Positions 36,805 to 46,611 of a DNA stretch of 64,000 nt are shown here, piece by piece (position 1 is the first letter of the stretch; every line of letters starts with the position of its first letter). A program made the position numbers and the translations under genes. Under the pieces are notes generated by a model. The model had not been told where the DNA came from, searched no databases, and was given only the letters and a program-made list of their open reading frames with translations. The DNA is from Thiosocius sp963736445 (GTDB taxonomy: Bacteria > Pseudomonadota > Gammaproteobacteria > Chromatiales > Chromatiaceae): the NCBI GenBank assembly GCA_963736445.1, contig CAVTOY010000016.1, positions 124,001 through 188,000 on the forward strand. Direction: 5' to 3'.

Positions 36805-37937
36805 ATGACATTAAACTCCTACCGACTGCCCGCAGAACGCCAGCCCGCCGACGGTTCGGTGCTTATGCTCGCTGCCGCGCGCTGCACGATGCTCGGCGCC
36901 GTGCTCTGGTCGGCCGTTGCGGCCGGCGCCGCACCGACGGCGCCACCCGTCGTGATCGCCACCACCGAGCAGCGGGCCGTGTTCGAAGAGGTGCCTATCT
37001 CGGGGACCGTCAGCTCACCACGGGTGACCCAGCTCTCGCCGGAGGTGGCCGGCCTAGTGCAAGAGGTCCTGGTCGACGCGGGGGACCGGGTCGTGGCCGG
37101 AGCGCCCCTGGTGCGGCTGGACGGGACGCTGGCAGGCCTGGCGCTGGAGGCGGCCGAGGCCGCGACTGAACAGGCAAGCGAGGAACTGGCAGACGCCCGC
37201 CGCCGATTGGCCGATGCCGAGCGCCTGGTGCAGTCGCGCGGTATCGCCGAGACCGAGATCAAGGCCAGACGCTCGGAGGTGCGCGCCGACGGCGCGACCC
37301 TGAGGTTGCGCCAGGCCGAGCAGCGTCGCGAGGCAGAACGCCTGCGCCGATATGAACTCAAGGCGCCTTTTGCCGGAGTGATCAGCCGCAAGCTCACCGA
37401 GGCGGGGGAATGGGTCGCGCCCGGCGATGACGTGCTGGAGCTCATGGCGGACACCGGGCTGCGCATCGATTTCCGCGTGCCGCAGGGCCTGTTCCCTCGC
37501 ATTCGCAGCGATGAGGGCATCGAGGTACGGCTGGACGCCCTGCCCGACCGTCGCCTGGCGGCGCGAATCGGCGAGATCGTACCGATCAGTGATCCCAGCG
37601 CGCGCACCTTCCTGGTGCGCGTCTATCCACAGGATGAGGACCTGCCGATGACACCGGGCATGTCGGCCAGCGCCACGCTCAGGCTGGGGACCGGCGAGCA
37701 GGGGGTCGTCGTATCGCGCGATGCGCTGCTGCGTCACCCCGATGGCCGGATCACGGTCTGGGTGGCGAGGGCCAGGGCAGCGACATCACCGTGACCGAAC
37801 GACAGGTGCAGACCGGGCTGTCTTTTGACGGCCGCGTGGTCATACACAGCGGTCTCGAGCCGGACGTGCGCGTCGTGGTCGAGGGCAACGAGGCACTGCA
37901 ACAGGGTCAGCGCGTCTCGGTGCGGGAGGCGCGCTGA
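36805..37937 (+). pseudogene. RND efflux periplasmic adaptor (HlyD family), frameshifted
   Basis: From ATG 36805 the frame encodes a membrane-fusion protein: exported N-terminus, EVPISGTVSSPRVTQLSPEVAGLV lipoyl half, a helical hairpin rich in Ala/Glu/Arg, the second lipoyl half YELKAPFAGVISRKL, and the beta-barrel with TFLVRVYPQDEDLPMTPGMSA. Near 37763 the frame breaks after ITVWVA and stops at 37794; the true C-terminus (GSDITVTERQVQTGLSFDG and on) continues in the next frame to a TGA at 37935, which overlaps the pump start in TGATG. One base appears lost. The protein would normally link an RND pump to an outer-membrane channel. Confidence 0.8.
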
Positions 37938-40900
37938 TGTTTGAAGGCCTCATCAGTCGCGGTACCCTGACGACCGTCGCGGTCTTGATCCTGTGCGTGA
38001 TCGGCATGGTCGCGGCCCTGCGTATATCGGTGCAGATGATCCCCGATCTGGACGTGCGCACGATTTCCGTGCGCACCAGCTGGCCGGGCGCGACACCGCA
38101 GGACGTGGAAAAGGAGATCCTGATCGAGCAGGAGGAGTTCCTGCGCAACATCCCCAGCCTGCAGCTCATGGTCGCCAGCGCCTCCTTCGGCCAGGCCAGC
38201 ATCGAACTGGAGTTTCCGTATGGCGTCGACATCAATGAGACGCTGATCCGCGTCACCAATGCCCTGAGCCAGGTGCCCTCGTATCCCAACAACGTTGATG
38301 AGCCGCGCGTCTACGCAACATCGTTCTCCAGCAACTCTTTCATGTACTTTCGCGTGGCGCCGCTGCAAGGCAACCCGCGCCAACTGAACATGGTCCTGAT
38401 GCAGGACTTCCTCGAAGACAATGTGCAGGCGCGCATGGAGAGCATCCCCGGGGTCTCGCAGGTCAACGTCTACGGCGGCGCCGAACGCCAGATCCAGGTC
38501 CTGATCGACCCGGAGCGGCTGGCCGAGCGCGGTCTCACCGTCGCCGATGTGCGGCGCGCGATTACAGAACGCAACCGCGACGCCTCCGGCGGCGAGATCG
38601 AATCCGGCAAGCGCCGCTATCTGCTGCGCACCATCGGCCGCTTCGAAGATCTCGACGAGCTGCGCCGACTGATCCTGGCGCGCCGCGGCGATTCGCTGAT
38701 CCGACTGGTCGACGTGGCCGAGGTGCGGCAGGGCCACTTCGAGCTGACGCGCCAGTCCTTCTCCGACGGCAATCCAGTGCTCGGCCTGTCGGTGCGGCGC
38801 GAGGCCGGCTCCAACGTCATCGAAATCAAGCGACGCCATGCTGGTCGGAGCTGGATGCCATCAACCGCGAGGTGCTGCGGCCGGCCGGCATGGTCATGCG
38901 GCTGATCGCCGACGACGTTGGCTACGTCGAGGCCTCGCTGACAACGTCTGGACTAACCTGGCAATCGGCGCGTTTTTCGCCAGCCTGGTGATGTTCGCGT
39001 TCCTGCGCTCGCGTGCGCGCCACCCTGGTCGGGGTGATGGGCATCCCGATATGCACCATCGCGGCCTTCCTCGGCCTGCTGGCGACCGGCCGCACCATCA
39101 ACGTTATCTCGCTGGCCGGCGTCGCATTCGCCATCGGCATGACCCTGGACAACAGCATCGTCGTGCTGGAGAGCATCGAGCTGGCGCGGCGGCGCGGGCT
39201 GGATCGCTTCCGCTCGGCGGTCGAGGGGGTGCGGCAGGTCTGGCCGGCGGTGCTGGCATCCACGCTGACCACCGTGCTGGTTTTCGTGCCGATCATGTTC
39301 ATCGAACAGGAGGCCGGGCAGCTCTACTCGGATATCGCGATCGCCGTCTCCGCGTCGATCCTCGCATCGATGGTGGTGGCCATCACCGTGCTGCCAACCG
39401 CCAGCGCCCGCATGCACTTTCGCTCCGAGGCCGAGGGCCAGACGGCGAACGACCGCGGCCTGCGCGGCGCAGTCCTCGCCGGCATCGAATGGCTGACCGC
39501 CGGGCGTCTGCGACGCCTGTCCACGGTGACTCTCGCCGCCGCCGCGAGCCTCGCCGCCTTTGTCTGGCTGACCCCGCCCGCCGAGTATCTGCCCGAGGGC
39601 GAGGAGCCCAAGACCTTCGCCCGCATGAACGCCCCGCCCGGCTATAACCTCGAGACCATGCGCGGCATCGGCGAGGAGGTGCAGCAGTATTTCCTACCGT
39701 TCCTGGAGGACGCACCGACACGCTTCGATCGCGGCGAGACCGCCGTCCCGGCGCTGAAATATCTCAATCTGCGCATCGAGGCCAACGGTCTGCGGATCAT
39801 CGCCGAGCCCAAGGACCCGAATCACATCAAGCCGCTGATGGACGCGCTGGGCAGCAAGTTCAAGGAGTACCCGGGCATGCGCTCCTTCGTATCCCGCGGC
39901 TCCATCATCACCAGCAACGACGGCGGCACGCGCAGCGTCAACCTCGACATCGCCGGCCCGGAGCTCAGCGTGATCTACGACGTCGCGCTGGCCGCCTACC
40001 GCCGGACGCAGGAAGTATTCGACAATCCGCGCATCCGCGCCAATCCGGCGACGCTCTCGCTATCCCAGCCGATGGTCGAACTGCGCCCTGACTGGTCGCG
40101 CGCAGCCGAACTCGGCATGAACGCGGTCGATATCGGTTTCGCCGTGTCGGCGCTCACCGATGGGGCCTTCGTCGACGAGTTCCTGTTGAACGACGACAAG
40201 ATCGACATCTACCTCTACGGCGGTGCCGGGACCAAGGCCACGCTGGATGAACTGGGGCGCCTGCCGGTCTACACGCCGTCCGGCACCGTTGTCCCGCTGT
40301 CGACCATCGCCGACATCATCGAGACCGTGGATACCAACACCATCCGGCGCGTCGACGGCCGGCGCACGGTCACCCTGGGCATCATTCCACCCGAATCCGT
40401 TGCGCTGGAGAGCGCCGTACAGATCGTCCGCGAACAGGTGGTCGACTATCTGCGTGCCGCCGGCGTGGTCCCGGCCAACGTCAGCATGGAGATCTCCGGG
40501 GCCGGCGATCAGCTCGACGCCACCCGCGACGCGCTGAGCGGCAATTACCTCGTGGCCGTGGTGATCATCTACCTGCTGCTGGTCGCGATCTTCACCCACT
40601 GGGGCTACCCGCTGTTGATCATGACGACCATACCGCTGGGCGTGGCCGGCGGCATCGTCGGCCTGTGGCTGATGAACTGGGGGGGTGCGCTGCTGCCGCT
40701 GATCGGACTGCCGCTGCTCAGCCAGCCGTTCGACATGATCGCGATGCTCGGTTTCCTGATCCTGATGGGCACCGTGGTAAACAATCCCATCCTGATCGTC
40801 CATCAGGCCATGCTCAACGTTCGACACCGCGGGATGGCGGCCCGCGAGGCGGTGCCGATGCCGTGGAGACACGCCTGCGGCCGATCGCGATGTCCACGCT

Positions 40901-41159
40901 GACGACGGTCTGTGGCCTGGCGCCACTGGTATTCCTGCCAGGCGCCGGCACGGAACTATATCGCGGGGTCGGCGCCATCGTGCTGTTCGGCGTGCTGGGT
41001 ACGGCGGTGGTATCACTGACCTTTTTGCCGGCGCTGTCGGTAATGGTGCTGGGGTGGCACCGGCCCGGGGGCCGTGCAGCGGCGAGCGCCGGCAGTCAGC
41101 CAGCCGCTCCCGAACCCGTCACGACGGATCTCGCGGTGCGCAAGACCGGTACGGATTGA
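37937..41159 (+). pseudogene. RND family efflux pump, multiply frameshifted
   Basis: The first frame (from 37937) encodes an RND N-terminus with MFEGLISRGTLTTVAVLILC and VRTSWPGATPQDVEKEI. The similarity then moves to another frame near 38838 (SELDAINREVLRPAGMVMRLIADDVG), again near 38942 (DNVWTNLAIGAFFASLVM), again near 39010 (RATLVGVMGIPICTIAAFLG), where it stays through GMTLDNSIVVLESIELAR and MGTVVNNPILIVHQAMLN, and once more near 40855 (DAVETRLRPIAMSTLTTV...). Four shifts fit loss of one base and one fits gain of one base. Full length would be about 1070 residues. Unless these are assembly errors the pump is dead. Confidence 0.85.
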
Positions 41160-41300
41160 GGCCGGCCCTGCAGCCGACCGCGACGCGGCGCTCCGGTCCG
41201 GGCCCACGATCGAAACAGCACAAAACTTGTGGCAGTTGAATGAATCCAGCCGGCCCGCCGGTCTATCCCGGGTGAGTGAATTAAAATGAAGAAGGTTGCA

Positions 41301-42404
41301 ATGAAAAGATTGTTAGTCGTGACTGCGCTATGCGCGATCGTCGCCATCTCCTGTGTCAACGGAACCTCTGGCAAGAAGGGTGTCGCGGCAGCGGTCGACG
41401 GGAACACCGCGGTCGCCACTTTTGCCGGCGGTTGTTTCTGGTGCGTGGAGTCGGACTTCGAGGAGGTGCCCGGCGTGGTCGAGGCGGTCTCCGGCTACAC
41501 CGGAGGCGAGACCCCCAACCCCACCTACAAGCAGGTGTCGAGCGGCACCACCGGACACCTGGAGGCGGTGCAGGTGCGCTACGATCCGGATGTGATCAGC
41601 TATGACGGTCTGCTCGCGGCATTCTGGCGGATGATCGATCCGACAGACGGGGGTGGCCAGTTCTCCGATCGTGGCCACGAGTACACCACGGCGATCTACT
41701 ATCACGACGAGGGCCAGCGGCAGGCCGCCGAGCAGTCACGCGCGGCCCTGGCGGCGAGCGGGCGCCATGATCGGCCGATCGTCACGCCGATAGAACCGGC
41801 GGAGGTGTTCTACCGCGCCGAGGACTATCATCAGGATTATTACGAAAAGAATCCGCTACGCTATGGTTTTTACCGCCGCGGCTCGGGTCGCGATGCCTAT
41901 CTCGAACAGACCTGGGGAGATGCCATCAAGGTGGACTACAGCACATATTCACCCGCAGTTGCCGATGACTTCCGTAAACCCGCCGAGGATGAACTGCGTC
42001 AGCGCCTGTCCCCGATGCAGTTCAAGGTCACCCAGCACGAGGGTACGGAGCCGCCATTCGACAATGCCTACTGGGACAACAAGCGCGATGGTATCTACGT
42101 CGATATCGTCAGCGGCGAGCCGCTATTTTCATCCACTGACAAGTTTAAATCCGGAACGGGTTGGCCAAGCTTTACGCGGCCGCTAGAAGACGAATTGATC
42201 GTTGAAAAGACGGACTACAAGATGATTCTGCCACGTACCGAAGTACGCAGCCGCAACGCCGATTCGCATCTCGGCCATGTCTTCAGTGACGGCCCTGCGC
42301 CCACCGGTCTGCGCTATTGCATTAATTCAGCGGCGCTGCGATTCGTGCCGAAAGAGGCGCTGGAACAAGAGGGCTACGGCCAATATTCGGCGCTGTTCGA
42401 GTAG
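41301..42404 (+). CDS. msrAB: Exported bifunctional methionine sulfoxide reductase MsrA-MsrB
   Basis: The 367-residue protein repairs both stereoisomers of methionine sulfoxide. The N-terminus is hydrophobic with a possible lipobox AISC at residues 15-18, so it is exported and maybe lipid-anchored. MsrA follows with GCFWC (residues 44-48) and GYTGG; MsrB occupies the second half with YWDNKRDGIYVDIVSGEPLFSS, GTGWPSF, SHLGHVF and the catalytic Cys in RYCINSAALRF. The Zn-binding CxxC pairs of some MsrB are absent. ATG 41301 has GAAGAAGG upstream; ATG 41286, five codons earlier, is possible. Confidence 0.92.
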   Translation: MKRLLVVTALCAIVAISCVNGTSGKKGVAAAVDGNTAVATFAGGCFWCVESDFEEVPGVVEAVSGYTGGETPNPTYKQVSSGTTGHLEAVQVRYDPDVISYDGLLAAFWRMIDPTDGGGQFSDRGHEYTTAIYYHDEGQRQAAEQSRAALAASGRHDRPIVTPIEPAEVFYRAEDYHQDYYEKNPLRYGFYRRGSGRDAYLEQTWGDAIKVDYSTYSPAVADDFRKPAEDELRQRLSPMQFKVTQHEGTEPPFDNAYWDNKRDGIYVDIVSGEPLFSSTDKFKSGTGWPSFTRPLEDELIVEKTDYKMILPRTEVRSRNADSHLGHVFSDGPAPTGLRYCINSAALRFVPKEALEQEGYGQYSALFE

Positions 42405-42442
42405 CGGGTCGGGCGATCGCCCGAACGGGATCAACGACCCGC
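42404..42442. other. Hairpin between convergent msrAB and HDOD genes
   Basis: An outer eight-base inverted repeat (GCGGGTCG with CGACCCGC) encloses a 16-base palindrome TCGGGCGATCGCCCGA at 42409-42424. It starts at the last base of msrAB and lies 27 bases from the convergent stop. It could act as a bidirectional terminator but has no U tract on either strand. Confidence 0.4.
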
Positions 42443-42468
42443 GCCGCGCAGCGGCAATGCACGTCGAA

Positions 42469-43326
42469 TCAGGCGGCCTGGGCGTGCGGCAGGATAAGCT
42501 GCATCACCCCGGTCACCTGCGAATGCGCCTTGTGCGACACCATGGCGCACTCGGCCGGTGACAGGCCTGTGAGATCCCAGGCGGTGCGGGATACCGCGTC
42601 GAGCGCGCTGTCGATGTCTTGATCCCGATCGGCGGCGTCTGCCAGGACTGCTGCGATATGCACTAGCGCCGCGAACAGCGCATAGTCTCCCGACGACTTG
42701 GGCTCGATGTGGAGCTCGGTCGGCTCCCAGAGACTCTGCGGCAACTGCCACTGGCGCATCAGTTCCGCCCCGACGCTTGCATAGTCGATGCCCAGCACCG
42801 CACGCTCGGCCTTGTAGAGCGGCGCATTTTGGAGCTCTGCCAACTCAATCGCCCGCTGGGCCTTGTGTGGCTCTGCCTGGTAGATCAGGAGATGGCCAAT
42901 GTCACGCAGCAGACCGCCGACAAACAGACGTTCGCTGTCGAGCACATTGCATACGGTCGCCAGCTCGCGGGCACAGATCGCACACAGCACGCTTTTGAGC
43001 CAAAAGCGCTGCATGTCCACGACCTGCTCGGACAGACCCTCGAAACTCTGCGTCACCGATGCGGCCAGCATCAGGTCGTGTACGTCCTGTGTACCCAGCA
43101 GGGCGACCGCACGGCTGACGGTGTCAACCTCGGTCGCCAAGCCGAAATAGGCGCTGTTCACAATACGGAGTAGGCGTGCGGCCATCGCCGGATCGTTTGC
43201 GACCACGTCGGCCACATCGGCCAGATTCGATTTGGGATCGTCGAGAATGGTCTTGAGCCGCAGATAGGCATCCGGCAGTGAGACCGGCCTGGCATGCTGC
43301 GAAATATTTTCCCATGCGGTCGACAT
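42469..43326 (-). CDS. HDOD domain protein
   Basis: The 285-residue protein is a single HDOD domain (PF08668), with KSNLADVADVVANDPAMAARLLRIVNSAYFGL, LLGTQDVHDLMLAASV, FVGGLLRDIGHLLIYQ and a helical C-terminal half. HDOD proteins resemble HD phosphodiesterases but usually lack the full metal-binding HD set; they act in signalling and c-di-GMP-linked regulation. The ATG at 43326 has GGGGGATA upstream and matches the usual start; a 45-codon extension is not used. Diguanylate cyclase genes occur 2-6 kb away. Confidence 0.88.
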   Translation of the reverse strand: MSTAWENISQHARPVSLPDAYLRLKTILDDPKSNLADVADVVANDPAMAARLLRIVNSAYFGLATEVDTVSRAVALLGTQDVHDLMLAASVTQSFEGLSEQVVDMQRFWLKSVLCAICARELATVCNVLDSERLFVGGLLRDIGHLLIYQAEPHKAQRAIELAELQNAPLYKAERAVLGIDYASVGAELMRQWQLPQSLWEPTELHIEPKSSGDYALFAALVHIAAVLADAADRDQDIDSALDAVSRTAWDLTGLSPAECAMVSHKAHSQVTGVMQLILPHAQAA

Positions 43327-43433
43327 AAGTATCCCCCGATACGTCGAACCTTCATGGAAATCTTCGGCCGCGTTGGCGAAAACCTGAGCGGGGCCGAAAC
43401 GGCACCTCAGTGCTAGTCGTTTCGTTCTATCGG

Positions 43434-43937
43434 TTAGAAGGGGATTGGAGGTCCTCGCCAATCGACCTGGTCGCGTGGCCGCGCCCTGGCGATCGCCGCC
43501 CGCGCGTCGCCCCAGCCCTCACAGGCATTGCGACCTCCCCGCCCGCGGACCTGATTCAGCAACCACTTGCACTTCGCGTACAAGGCAAAGAAGGCCAGGA
43601 CCAGCCGCCGGTCAATGCCGCCGATCGCCTGCTGACTGCAGATTAGCTTATCGTCATACATCCCCCGGTCGGTCAGGCCCACGGCACCGAAGGCACTGAC
43701 CGTCACGCGTGTACCGCGCGGCAGCCGGCGCCCGAGCACGACGGCATCCAGCAGATCGCCCTCCAGGCCGACCAGGGTCTCCACAGAACCGTAGTTGAAG
43801 GGACAGGGAAGTGGCGACACGAAATCCAGGCGTCCGGTCGAACCGCGTTTCAGAAAGCTCCCGCGGGGGACCTCGATGACGACCTCCACCGTGGGCGGCG
43901 GCTGATGTGCCCGCCCCGGGCTACTCGGCCGTCGCAT
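43434..43937 (-). CDS. Short, divergent inorganic pyrophosphatase family protein
   Basis: The 167-residue frame contains the type I pyrophosphatase core VEVVIEVPRGSFLKRG, LPCPFNYGSVETLVGLEGDLLDAVVLG, and a C-terminal FALYAKCKWLLNQVRG...NACEGWGDARAAI that aligns with the family's Trp/Glu/Asn/Ala tail. The signature usually reads DGDPxD; here it is EGDLLD, so the first Asp is Glu and the Pro is Leu. It may be a low-activity or specialised member. The ATG at 43937 overlaps the end of the upstream thioredoxin gene by 17 bases; a GTG at 43889 is an alternative start. Confidence 0.7.
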   Translation of the reverse strand: MRRPSSPGRAHQPPPTVEVVIEVPRGSFLKRGSTGRLDFVSPLPCPFNYGSVETLVGLEGDLLDAVVLGRRLPRGTRVTVSAFGAVGLTDRGMYDDKLICSQQAIGGIDRRLVLAFFALYAKCKWLLNQVRGRGGRNACEGWGDARAAIARARPRDQVDWRGPPIPF

Positions 43938-44967
43938 TGCGCTCGAGGGCCCGGCTGCGCGCGAACCGCTGATAACTCCAGCCCTTCTCATACGCGCGCT
44001 CCAGGACCAGGCCGCAGGCGTTGAGCATACGCTGGCGCTCCAATACAGCGTCGGTCTTGAACACCGTCTTTCCGGCCTCATCGGTATACAGCAGCGCTGG
44101 CAGGCGGCTGAATTCCTCGCGCGCGAACCAGGCGGCCCCTGTCGTCGGCCGACCGTCGGGGCCGACGACGGGCGTCTCGACATCGCTGGCGTCCAATCTG
44201 ACCACCTCGAAGCGCTGCAGCAGCTGGCGCACCTCGGGCAACGCCAGTACGTCGGAATGAAAGGCCTCACAGGCGGCGCAGCCAGGCGCCTCGAAGATCA
44301 CCAGTAGAGGCTCGGCCGCCGGAAAATCCGCGCGCGATAGTGCATAGGGCGGCCTCGCAAACAGCGGATCATCGCGCAACGGCGCGGCCCTAGCGTCGTC
44401 TTGTATCGGCGCTGGCCGGCGCGCCGCCAGATAGTCGCGAAAAGATAGCTTCGAATGATGACCGCCGATCAGGTAATCGAGGATATGGCCGAAGCGCTCG
44501 GGCGTCTGATAACCGATGGCGCGGATCATCAGGTCGCCATCGGGACCGAAGAACAGCAGCGTCGGGGCCATGCCGGCCTTGTGCCGTTCCGCGAACCGCT
44601 TGATCGACAGGTCATCGCCGGCCATGTCGGTCATCTCGACATCGTCGAATATCTCCAGGCCAATGGCGACAAAGTTGTCCTGCACGCGTCTGGCGGTCGC
44701 CGGATCACCCAGGCTGGTGCGGATGAACTCGGCGCAATATGTACAGCCCTGGGTGGTGAACAACACCATGACGCCGGTCTTGCCCTGTGCCCTGACCGCC
44801 TCCAGGTCCGTCTCCAGATCGACCAGCCCGGGCGTCATCCAGTCCGGATGCGCGATATGCCGGGGGCCGTCCTCGATGCCCGCGGTAACCGACCCGCACA
44901 GCAGCGCGATCAACGCCAGCACCAGCTTCGCGCGAGACCGGTGGATAGGATTTTCGCTGGTTGTCAC
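43921..44967 (-). CDS. Exported protein with two thioredoxin-like domains
   Basis: The 348-residue protein has an N-terminal signal (LVLALIALLCGSVTAG) and two thioredoxin-like units. The first has TTQGCTYCAEF (CxxC) and a long region similar to SoxW/thioredoxin-like periplasmic proteins (PTLLFFGPDGDLMIRAIGYQ); the second has EAPGCAACEAF and RLPALLYTDEAGK. It is probably a periplasmic thiol-disulfide protein acting on unknown partners. GTG 44967 is preceded by GGAGGAG. The divergent pyrophosphatase gene overlaps its end, so the two are likely coexpressed. Confidence 0.82.
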   Translation of the reverse strand: MTTSENPIHRSRAKLVLALIALLCGSVTAGIEDGPRHIAHPDWMTPGLVDLETDLEAVRAQGKTGVMVLFTTQGCTYCAEFIRTSLGDPATARRVQDNFVAIGLEIFDDVEMTDMAGDDLSIKRFAERHKAGMAPTLLFFGPDGDLMIRAIGYQTPERFGHILDYLIGGHHSKLSFRDYLAARRPAPIQDDARAAPLRDDPLFARPPYALSRADFPAAEPLLVIFEAPGCAACEAFHSDVLALPEVRQLLQRFEVVRLDASDVETPVVGPDGRPTTGAAWFAREEFSRLPALLYTDEAGKTVFKTDAVLERQRMLNACGLVLERAYEKGWSYQRFARSRALERNATAE

Positions 44968-44984
44968 CCTGTCACTCCTCCGCG

Positions 44985-45357
44985 AACGCGATTGCAGATG
45001 GCATCCTTAGACCTATCCGGCATCCAGTGCAAGCCGCGGTGGCAAGAAAAAGAGCCATTCGGAGATGATCGCGCCAAGCTGATTGTGCATCCGTGTGACC
45101 CATCAACCGCCTCGAAAGGATGCCGCCATGATCGACCGCTACTACACCGCCGGCACTGGGCGATTCAGCACCGCCGGCCGCGCAGAGCCTCCGCGTCAGT
45201 AACCGGCCAGACAACGCGTTTGTGTCATCCTGCCCATCGAAGGCCGACAGACGAATTCGATGCTCCTTCGGACATGGCGATATCGTTATTGTCCGCTTGC
45301 GACTTTGCGCTAATCGTACCGATCAGATGCGTTTCCTACGACCGTTGCTGAATCTAC
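44985..45357 (+). pseudogene. Remnant of a nitrilase locus with the ORF deleted
   Basis: Bases 44985-45145 match the 5' flank, start codon and first codons of the nitrilase gene at 50020-50179, including GATTGCAGATGGCAT, CCTCGAAAGGAT and an ATG at 45128 giving MIDRYYTA. From 45145 the sequence matches the 3' flank of the same gene at 51141-51347 (GCAGAGCCTCC, GATGCTCCTTCGGAC). About 1 kb of coding sequence is missing and what remains encodes only 24 residues. The rest of the gap to 45532 shows nothing recognisable. Confidence 0.8.
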
Positions 45358-45532
45358 AGCTGCCGCGGGAGTCATCCCAGCTGGAATCTCTCTTGGGCAA
45401 CGTCAGCAATCAAAACAGCGTCGTCAATCCGTCGCAGCACGGCTGCTGACCTGCCCCCTTACCCATTTGTGCTCCGGTGTAAGATTCCGATAGTTCGAAA
45501 TCGGCCCGGCTAACAAGGCAATTCTTGAGCTA

Positions 45533-46378
45533 TTGATTGGTCATAAGAAATGTTACCTGACCGAGCGAAGCGAGCAGCTACAGGTCGCCAAGTCGGCGCT
45601 AAGCCAAGTGTTGAATGCACTGATGAGCCATATCAGCCAGGCCGATGGCCACTACAGCGACTTCTCATCCGAGCTTGGCGAAATCGCCAACGGTCTCAGC
45701 GCCGATACAACCGTGGAAGATCTCAATGGGGTTATCGACCGCGCCATGCGGGCGACCAATGCCGCCCTTGAGCGTGGCGCCGAACTCAAGCAGGAATTCT
45801 CGAGCCTCGCAGCAGAGATGCAGCAGGTGCGCAGCGAGATGGAGCGTTCGCATGAAGAGGCCAGGACCGACAGCCTAACTGGGGTGAACAATCGCCTCGC
45901 CTTCCAGGAAGAGCTGGATAATCTCCCAACGGCGGCGGATGAAGATACCCATGCGCCCTGCCTCTTGATGGTCGATGTCGATTTCTTCAAACGCGTCAAC
46001 GACACCTATGGCCACCAGACCGGGGACCATGCTTTGCGCATCGTGGCCCAGGAGATAAAGGCGATTTTAAGGGGGCGGGACCTGGTAGCACGGCACGGTG
46101 GCGAGGAGTTTGCAGTACTGTTGCGCGACACACCGCGCTCAGGCTGTATGGCAGTCGCGGAAAACATTCGAGCAGGGATCGAGCGCACCCAGATCCGCCT
46201 GCTGGGCGATTCTGGCGCCGGCAAATCGCTGTCGGTGACTGCGTCTTTAGGCGGTGCCTGGTTGCGTGGCGAGGAGGCCATCGACGCCTTTGTCGACCGC
46301 GCTGACCGCGCCCTGTATCAGTCCAAAAAAAACGGCCGCAACCGGGTTACTTGGGAGAATCGCGACACCGAGGCGTGA
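45533..46378 (+). CDS. Diguanylate cyclase (GGDEF), probably N-terminally truncated
   Basis: The C-terminal half is a GGDEF domain with DSLTGVNNRLAF, MVDVDFFKRVNDTYGHQTGD and the active-site RHGGEEFAVLL near residue 190, so it should make c-di-GMP. The N-terminal 115 residues are a helical, coiled-coil-like region (SQVLNALMSHISQADGHY...EARTD) seen in longer cyclases where roughly 60-70 more residues precede it. Here no ATG or GTG is available before residue 30, the frame opens only at 45494, and the best start is a TTG without a ribosome site. The gene lies just after the nitrilase-locus remnant, so its 5' end was probably lost in the same rearrangement. Confidence 0.7.
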   Translation: MIGHKKCYLTERSEQLQVAKSALSQVLNALMSHISQADGHYSDFSSELGEIANGLSADTTVEDLNGVIDRAMRATNAALERGAELKQEFSSLAAEMQQVRSEMERSHEEARTDSLTGVNNRLAFQEELDNLPTAADEDTHAPCLLMVDVDFFKRVNDTYGHQTGDHALRIVAQEIKAILRGRDLVARHGGEEFAVLLRDTPRSGCMAVAENIRAGIERTQIRLLGDSGAGKSLSVTASLGGAWLRGEEAIDAFVDRADRALYQSKKNGRNRVTWENRDTEA

Positions 46379-46421
46379 ATCCCCAGGCGAGCAATGTCTG
46401 AATTGTGCGATTTGTTCTTGC

Positions 46422-46441
46422 GGCGTAAGACGGCTTACGCC
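46422..46441. other. Perfect eight-base hairpin downstream of GGDEF gene
   Basis: GGCGTAAG and CTTACGCC pair perfectly around a four-base ACGG loop, 43 bases after the cyclase stop. No U tract follows, so it is only a weak terminator candidate. The rest of the gap to 46611 shows no gene. Confidence 0.45.
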
Positions 46442-46611
46442 TGTTCCATCATCCTAAGATGGTCCCAGCATATCGACTGCTGATCCGCCGGCGCGGACCT
46501 TGCAAAGCAAGTCATCGAACAGATGATTAGTCGGGAGTATGCTCAAGATTTCTATGTATTTTCCGATTGACCTGGAATGGAATCGCACAGTCGGGACACC
46601 GGTTTAGTCGC

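Noticed and set aside
43938..44270. N-terminal extension of the pyrophosphatase frame to 278 codons
   Set aside because: The extra part lies entirely inside the thioredoxin-like gene in another frame and has no similarity to the family.
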